A DNA stretch of 9,065 nt from Gammaproteobacteria bacterium RIFCSPHIGHO2_12_FULL_37_34 (GTDB lineage: Bacteria; Pseudomonadota; Gammaproteobacteria; DSM-16500), in assembly GCA_001801495.1 (NCBI GenBank), contig MGXW01000085.1:1-9065 (forward strand), given 5' to 3'. The first letter of the stretch is position 1, and the number at the start of each line of letters is the position of its first letter. The position numbers and the translations under genes are program-made. This document shows, in pieces, positions 5,360-9,065 of this stretch. The notes below the pieces were generated by a model. It had not been told where the DNA came from, did not search any database, and saw only the letters and a program-made list of their open reading frames with translations.

Positions 5360-6244
5360 TTACCTATCCACACTTCTTATCACTGGCCTTTCTTCCAAGG
5401 AGTGCTCGCTTACATATAATTGTGATGCGCCCCATTCTGACCACGATCCATCGTATAATGCGTGTTGATCGTGATTCAACATATCGAGTACAAAATTCAA
5501 AATGCTGGCTGTCACGCCCGATCCACACATGGTTACAACAGGGTAAGCCAAATCAATACCCATTCCAGTTATTTGCTTACGAATTTTTTCTAGGGGTTTA
5601 AAACGCCCATCTGGTTCAAATAAAGTAGAATAAGGAAAAGAAAAACTACCTGGAATGTGACCTGAACGTACACCTACCCTTGGTTCAAGCCCCCCAGCAA
5701 AACGCACTGCATGTCGCATATCAATCACTTGTTCTGTCGGATGATGCAAATTATTTTTCATCTGCATCAAGGTGCGTATAAAACGCGATTCGAAATTGAT
5801 TGTACAAGATTTACTGACGCTATTTCGTGTGTCGCCTGTTTCAGTTTTTCCGCCATACATTTCCCACGTTTTAAATCCACCATCTAAGAGATAAAGTTGA
5901 TTAGGGTTATAACCAAATACTTTAAACATCCATATGGCACGGCAACTGGTATGCAAATTACTTTGATCATAAAAAATAATTTTTTGCTCATTCGTAATGC
6001 CTAATTCACACATTTTTTGACTAATATGATTTTCATCCCGAATCAGCATATTCGGTAATACGTTTTCTTTATCATGGAACATATCTAAATCCAAAAAACG
6101 GGCGCCGACAATATGTTTAGCAATAAATTCTTCTTTAGGATGACGATTCTCGTTAGGTAAATGCCAGCTGGCATCAACTATCAAAACATTTTTTTGGTTT
6201 TTGCGAAATTTATCAAGTTGAGCAGCGTTAATTAACCATGCCAT
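5360..6244 (-). CDS. sseA: 3-mercaptopyruvate sulfurtransferase (two rhodanese domains)
   Basis: The enzyme moves sulfur from 3-mercaptopyruvate to a thiol, thioredoxin or cyanide through a cysteine persulfide. The 294 residues form the usual tandem rhodanese fold: an inactive N-terminal domain (~5-130, with VDASWHLP at 23-30 and the IVGARFLDLD segment at 45-54) and a catalytic C-terminal domain (~165-285). The active-site loop is CGSGVTA (240-246, catalytic Cys240). This indicates a mercaptopyruvate enzyme rather than thiosulfate rhodanese, which usually has CRKGVTA. Arg181 and Arg193 (GVRSGHIPGS) are conserved substrate-side positions. The start is ATG 6244, with AGG of the ribosome-binding site at 6255-6253 overlapping the coxC stop. 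Only 9 nt separate it from coxC, so it is the last gene of the cox operon here. An sseA symbol is reasonable; exact substrate preference is inferred. Confidence 0.9.
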   Translation of the reverse strand: MAWLINAAQLDKFRKNQKNVLIVDASWHLPNENRHPKEEFIAKHIVGARFLDLDMFHDKENVLPNMLIRDENHISQKMCELGITNEQKIIFYDQSNLHTSCRAIWMFKVFGYNPNQLYLLDGGFKTWEMYGGKTETGDTRNSVSKSCTINFESRFIRTLMQMKNNLHHPTEQVIDMRHAVRFAGGLEPRVGVRSGHIPGSFSFPYSTLFEPDGRFKPLEKIRKQITGMGIDLAYPVVTMCGSGVTASILNFVLDMLNHDQHALYDGSWSEWGASQLYVSEHSLEERPVIRSVDR

Positions 6245-6253
6245 ATGACAGGC

Positions 6254-7165
6254 CTAAAGCCAATAGACAAACACAAACAAAAACAACCACACAACATCAA
6301 CAAAATGCCAATACCAAGATACTGCTTCAAAAGCAAAATGATGCTCAGGTAAGAAGTGCCCTTTTAAACAGCGGATTAAAATAATAGTTAGCATAATGGC
6401 GCCGATTGTTACATGAGCTGCATGTAATCCAGTTAAAGTGAAAAAAGTGGAGCCATAAATACCACTTGCTAAAGTGAGTCCTAGCTCTGTATAAGCTTTA
6501 TAATATTCACCAATTTGAAATCCTTCAAAGATAAACCCCAACACAATCGTTAAAACCAAACCAATAATAAGCTGACGATGGTTGTCTTTTTTTAATCCCC
6601 AATGCGCCCATGTGACTGTCACTGCACTACTCAATAAAATAAGTGTATTAAAAGCAGGAATACCCCACGTACCCATCACAGCACGCGGACCAGGGTAAAG
6701 TTGTGGATTGGGATTAGTAAGCAACGGCCAAATCGCTTGAAATTTTGGCCACAAATATTGATGAGTTGCGCTACCTTTGGTTAGCCATAAATCTTTTGCA
6801 AATGCAAACGGAACATCACCTAATTCAGGCACACTAAACAATCTCGTATAAAACAAAGCAAAAAAGAAAACGCCAAATAAGGCAATTTCAGAAACAATAA
6901 ACCATAACATACCCCAGCGGTAGGTTTGATCCATCTGTTCGCTATGTAAGCCTTGCAAACTTTCACGAATCACATGACCAAACCAGCCAAACATTGTAGT
7001 TAACAATATCAATATACCTGCTGCCATCAAATACGGACCAATACCACCCCCATGTAAAATTTGTACCAAACCAACGACCGTACAAAACAAACCAATCGAA
7101 CCAATGATAGGCCAAAAAGAGGGATCTGCTACATAGTAATATTTAACTGGATGATATTTTTTCAT
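6254..7165 (-). CDS. coxC: Cytochrome c oxidase subunit III
   Basis: CoxC is the seven-helix inner-membrane subunit III of the aa3-type oxidase. It binds lipid and stabilises proton uptake into subunit I. The 303 residues carry the family pattern: HPVKYYYVADPSFWP near the start (5-19), the helix with SEIALFGVFFFALF (92-105, conserved Glu93), FEGFQIGEYY (213-222), LTGLHAAHV (244-252) and the C-terminal WYWHFVDVVWLFLF (284-297). The loop around 110-160 is fairly long, as in many proteobacterial forms. The start ATG overlaps the ctaG stop by 4 nt (ATGA), so the two are translationally coupled. The short N-terminus is soluble and has no signal peptide. It is also called ctaE. Confidence 0.96.
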   Translation of the reverse strand: MKKYHPVKYYYVADPSFWPIIGSIGLFCTVVGLVQILHGGGIGPYLMAAGILILLTTMFGWFGHVIRESLQGLHSEQMDQTYRWGMLWFIVSEIALFGVFFFALFYTRLFSVPELGDVPFAFAKDLWLTKGSATHQYLWPKFQAIWPLLTNPNPQLYPGPRAVMGTWGIPAFNTLILLSSAVTVTWAHWGLKKDNHRQLIIGLVLTIVLGFIFEGFQIGEYYKAYTELGLTLASGIYGSTFFTLTGLHAAHVTIGAIMLTIILIRCLKGHFLPEHHFAFEAVSWYWHFVDVVWLFLFVFVYWL

Positions 7166-7737
7166 GATGATTTGCCTTTTCGTGTAACAAGCGGGGTTGC
7201 ATCAAATAAAGTATAAGCAAGCGTAATAACGCGCACCTCTTTGGGTAAATCACTATCAATTTGGAAAACCATAGGCATATCACGGCTTTCACCAGCTTTT
7301 AACGTTTGCTGTCGAAAACAAAAACATTCAATTTTATGTAAATGCCCAAGCGATTCAGGCGGTGTCATGCTGGGAATAGCTTGAACTGTCATATCATGCG
7401 TTGTCGTATTTTTTGCATAAAAATAAATTTTGGCTTTTTCTCCCGGGTGAACGGTAATGGCCTTAGTCCGCGGATAAAAATCCCACGGCATACCCATATG
7501 ATTCGTTGCAGTAAATTGTACGGTAATCTCACGCGTCAGATCCGTTGATTTGCTAATGGTATCTGCCATAGCAGGTGTAATAAGCATTGCACCCCGTGAG
7601 GATGTATTCGTACCCGTTGCTTTACATAGCAAGCTGTATAGTGGAACCATTGCAAAACAAAACCCAAACATGATGATGGCTACAGTAGAGGTGATGAGTA
7701 AAACATTGCGGTTAGATTTGTTAGATGGGTTTTTCAT
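7162..7737 (-). CDS. ctaG: Cytochrome c oxidase assembly protein CtaG (Cox11 copper chaperone)
   Basis: CtaG/Cox11 inserts copper into the CuB centre of subunit I from the periplasmic side. The 191-residue protein has one N-terminal membrane anchor (~13-37) that ends at a conserved cysteine (Cys38, LLCKATG). A periplasmic immunoglobulin-like beta domain follows with MPWDFYP (83-89) and the copper-binding motif ECFCF (137-141, Cys138 and Cys140). The three cysteines of a functional Cox11 are present. It starts 2 nt after the coxA stop and overlaps coxC by 4 nt, the classical coxA-ctaG-coxC order. It is not related to the other protein called CtaG (caa3-type). Confidence 0.96.
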   Translation of the reverse strand: MKNPSNKSNRNVLLITSTVAIIMFGFCFAMVPLYSLLCKATGTNTSSRGAMLITPAMADTISKSTDLTREITVQFTATNHMGMPWDFYPRTKAITVHPGEKAKIYFYAKNTTTHDMTVQAIPSMTPPESLGHLHKIECFCFRQQTLKAGESRDMPMVFQIDSDLPKEVRVITLAYTLFDATPLVTRKGKSS

Positions 7738-7739
7738 CG

Positions 7740-9065
7740 TTAATGCTCATATTTCTCTGTGACTTCAGTTGAAATAGCGCCCAAATTAGGCGGCGTTGAA
7801 AAACTGTGATAAGGAGGCGGTGAATCTAAAGTCCATTCTAACCCATGCGAGCCTTCCCACACTCTGGCATCCGCCTTTTTACCTTTACCAAAAATAGTTG
7901 AAAAAACATTATATAAAAAAAGAAACTGTGCAAAACCTAAAATAAAAGCACCCACCGTACACAGCATATTAAATTCTGTAAATTGTATTGCATAATCGGT
8001 GATTCGCCGTGGCATACCCGCTAATCCTAAAAAATGCATAGGAAAAAAGGTTAAATTCACTCCAATAACAGTAAGCCAAAAATGCCATTTACCTAAAGTT
8101 TCATTGTAATAACGCCCTGTCCATTTTGGCAGCCAATAATAAACGGCACAAAAAATAGAAAGCAATGCGCCAGCAACCAATACATAATGAAAGTGCGCTA
8201 CAACAAAATAAGTATCTTGATATTGATAGTCAGCCGGAACAATGGCAAGCATTAATCCAGAAAAACCACCAATCGTAAATAAAATGACGAATGCAATGGC
8301 ATATAACATGGGTGTTTCAAATGTAATCGAGCCACGCCACATAGTCGCTACCCAATTAAACACTTTAATACCAGTTGGTACAGCAATTAACATGGTTGCA
8401 TACATAAAATAAAGCTGTGTACCAACTGCCATACCTGCTGTAAACATATGGTGCCCCCATACCATATAAGAAAGAATAGCAATGGCAGCAACTGCACCCA
8501 CCATAAACTCATAACCAAATAATTTCTTGCGCGCAAAAGTAGGGATCACTTCAGAAACAATACCAAATGCAGGTAAAATCATGATATAAACTTCAGGATG
8601 GCCAAAAAACCAAAATAAATGTTGATACATCACTGGATCACCACCGCCAGCTGCATTAAAAAAACTCGTGCCAAAATGACGATCAAACAAAATCATCGTT
8701 ACAACCCCTGCAAGAACAGGCATCGCACCAATCAGCAAAAATGCAGTGATCAACCATGTCCAAACAAATAAAGGCATCTTCATCCATGTCATGCCGGGGG
8801 CACGCAAATTAATGATGGTTGCAATAATATTGATTGCACCAAGCACTGAGGAAATGCCCATCAAGTGAATGGATACAATTAAATAATCTGTGCTAGGTGG
8901 GCCATAAAGAGTAGAAAGTGGCGCGTATAAGGTCCAGCCAAAATTAGGCCCACCACCAGGAATAAATAAGGAAATAATTAAAATAGTAAACGCAAAAGGT
9001 AGAATCCAAAAACTCCAGTTGTTTAATCGCGGAAGCGCCATATCAGGCGCACCAATCATCATGGG
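7740..9065 (-). CDS. coxA: Cytochrome c oxidase subunit I, N-terminus beyond the window (partial)
   Basis: This is the catalytic, proton-pumping heme-copper subunit. About 440 residues are visible; roughly the first 90, including one heme a ligand, lie outside the window. The ATG at 9062 is internal: the codon before it encodes Pro, and the visible start (MMIGAPDMALPRLNN) is mid-protein in the family. The entrance of the D proton channel is Asp7 of the fragment (GAPDMA), with Asn14-Asn15. GHPEVY (154-159) gives the CuB His155, the channel Glu157 and the crosslinked Tyr159. GHHMF has His204 and His205. Lys233 (PTGIK) is the K channel. HFHYV (290-294) gives the heme a3 and heme a ligands His290 and His292. 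All are intact, indicating an A1-type oxidase. ctaG follows after 2 nt. Confidence 0.97.
   Translation of the reverse strand, partial: PMMIGAPDMALPRLNNWSFWILPFAFTILIISLFIPGGGPNFGWTLYAPLSTLYGPPSTDYLIVSIHLMGISSVLGAINIIATIINLRAPGMTWMKMPLFVWTWLITAFLLIGAMPVLAGVVTMILFDRHFGTSFFNAAGGGDPVMYQHLFWFFGHPEVYIMILPAFGIVSEVIPTFARKKLFGYEFMVGAVAAIAILSYMVWGHHMFTAGMAVGTQLYFMYATMLIAVPTGIKVFNWVATMWRGSITFETPMLYAIAFVILFTIGGFSGLMLAIVPADYQYQDTYFVVAHFHYVLVAGALLSIFCAVYYWLPKWTGRYYNETLGKWHFWLTVIGVNLTFFPMHFLGLAGMPRRITDYAIQFTEFNMLCTVGAFILGFAQFLFLYNVFSTIFGKGKKADARVWEGSHGLEWTLDSPPPYHSFSTPPNLGAISTEVTEKYEH

Noticed and set aside
5132..5601. Plus-strand frames overlapping the toxin gene and the end of sseA (5132-5320 and 5356-5601)
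   Set aside because: They are alternative frames of well-supported genes, with no domain match and no ribosome-binding site.
7342..7762. Plus-strand frames opposite ctaG (7342-7548 and 7550-7762)
   Set aside because: ctaG on the minus strand has intact Cox11 motifs throughout; these frames are its shadows.
9060..9062. ATG at 9062 as the true start of coxA
   Set aside because: Subunit I proteins have about 90 more residues before the GAPDMA motif, and the frame remains open through the last codon of the window.

Overview
The window looks like an AT-rich gammaproteobacterial chromosome, most likely a host-associated member of the Legionellales (the Coxiella, Legionella, Berkiella and Aquicella group). 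The housekeeping genes show a Gram-negative aerobe: a Kdo-activating enzyme for lipopolysaccharide, the ribosomal GTPase TypA/BipA, and an aa3-type cytochrome c oxidase cluster with a Cox11-type copper chaperone. The narrower placement is an inference. It rests on base composition and on two effector-like genes, one with an F-box-like N-terminus and one a HAD phosphatase with a helical tail. No rRNA or other taxonomic marker is present.

Layout: (1) Positions 1-165 are an intergenic or edge region with a likely kdsB promoter and a possible divergent gene leaving on the left. (2) Positions 166-2769, plus strand, hold kdsB and typA, each with its own plausible promoter. The longest ORFs of both genes begin at TTG codons that are probably not used: the kdsB TTG lies in the -35 box, and the typA TTG lies just after the predicted transcription start. 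(3) Positions 2773-5355, plus strand, form an accessory block. It contains an unrecognised 241-residue protein with an F-box-like start, 3 nt behind typA; a 355-residue HAD-fold protein with a long helical C-terminus; and a Phd/YefM-VapC type II toxin-antitoxin pair overlapping by ATGA. A perfect 10-bp inverted repeat overlaps the -10 of the pair's promoter. (4) Positions 5360-9065, minus strand, form a tightly packed operon read right to left: coxA (N-terminus beyond the window), ctaG, coxC and a 3-mercaptopyruvate sulfurtransferase gene (sseA-like). This operon converges on the toxin gene with only 4 nt between stop codons.

Function: CoxA and CoxC are core subunits of the proton-pumping terminal oxidase, and CtaG delivers copper to the CuB site of CoxA. 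The sulfurtransferase is probably co-transcribed with them, although it is not a usual member of this operon. KdsB supplies CMP-Kdo for lipopolysaccharide, and TypA acts on ribosome assembly and stress adaptation. The accessory block is the most interesting part: two possible host-directed proteins and a toxin-antitoxin module sit between two conserved housekeeping modules. I see no transposase, integrase, tRNA gene, CRISPR array or long repeat, so how the block arrived is not shown by the sequence.
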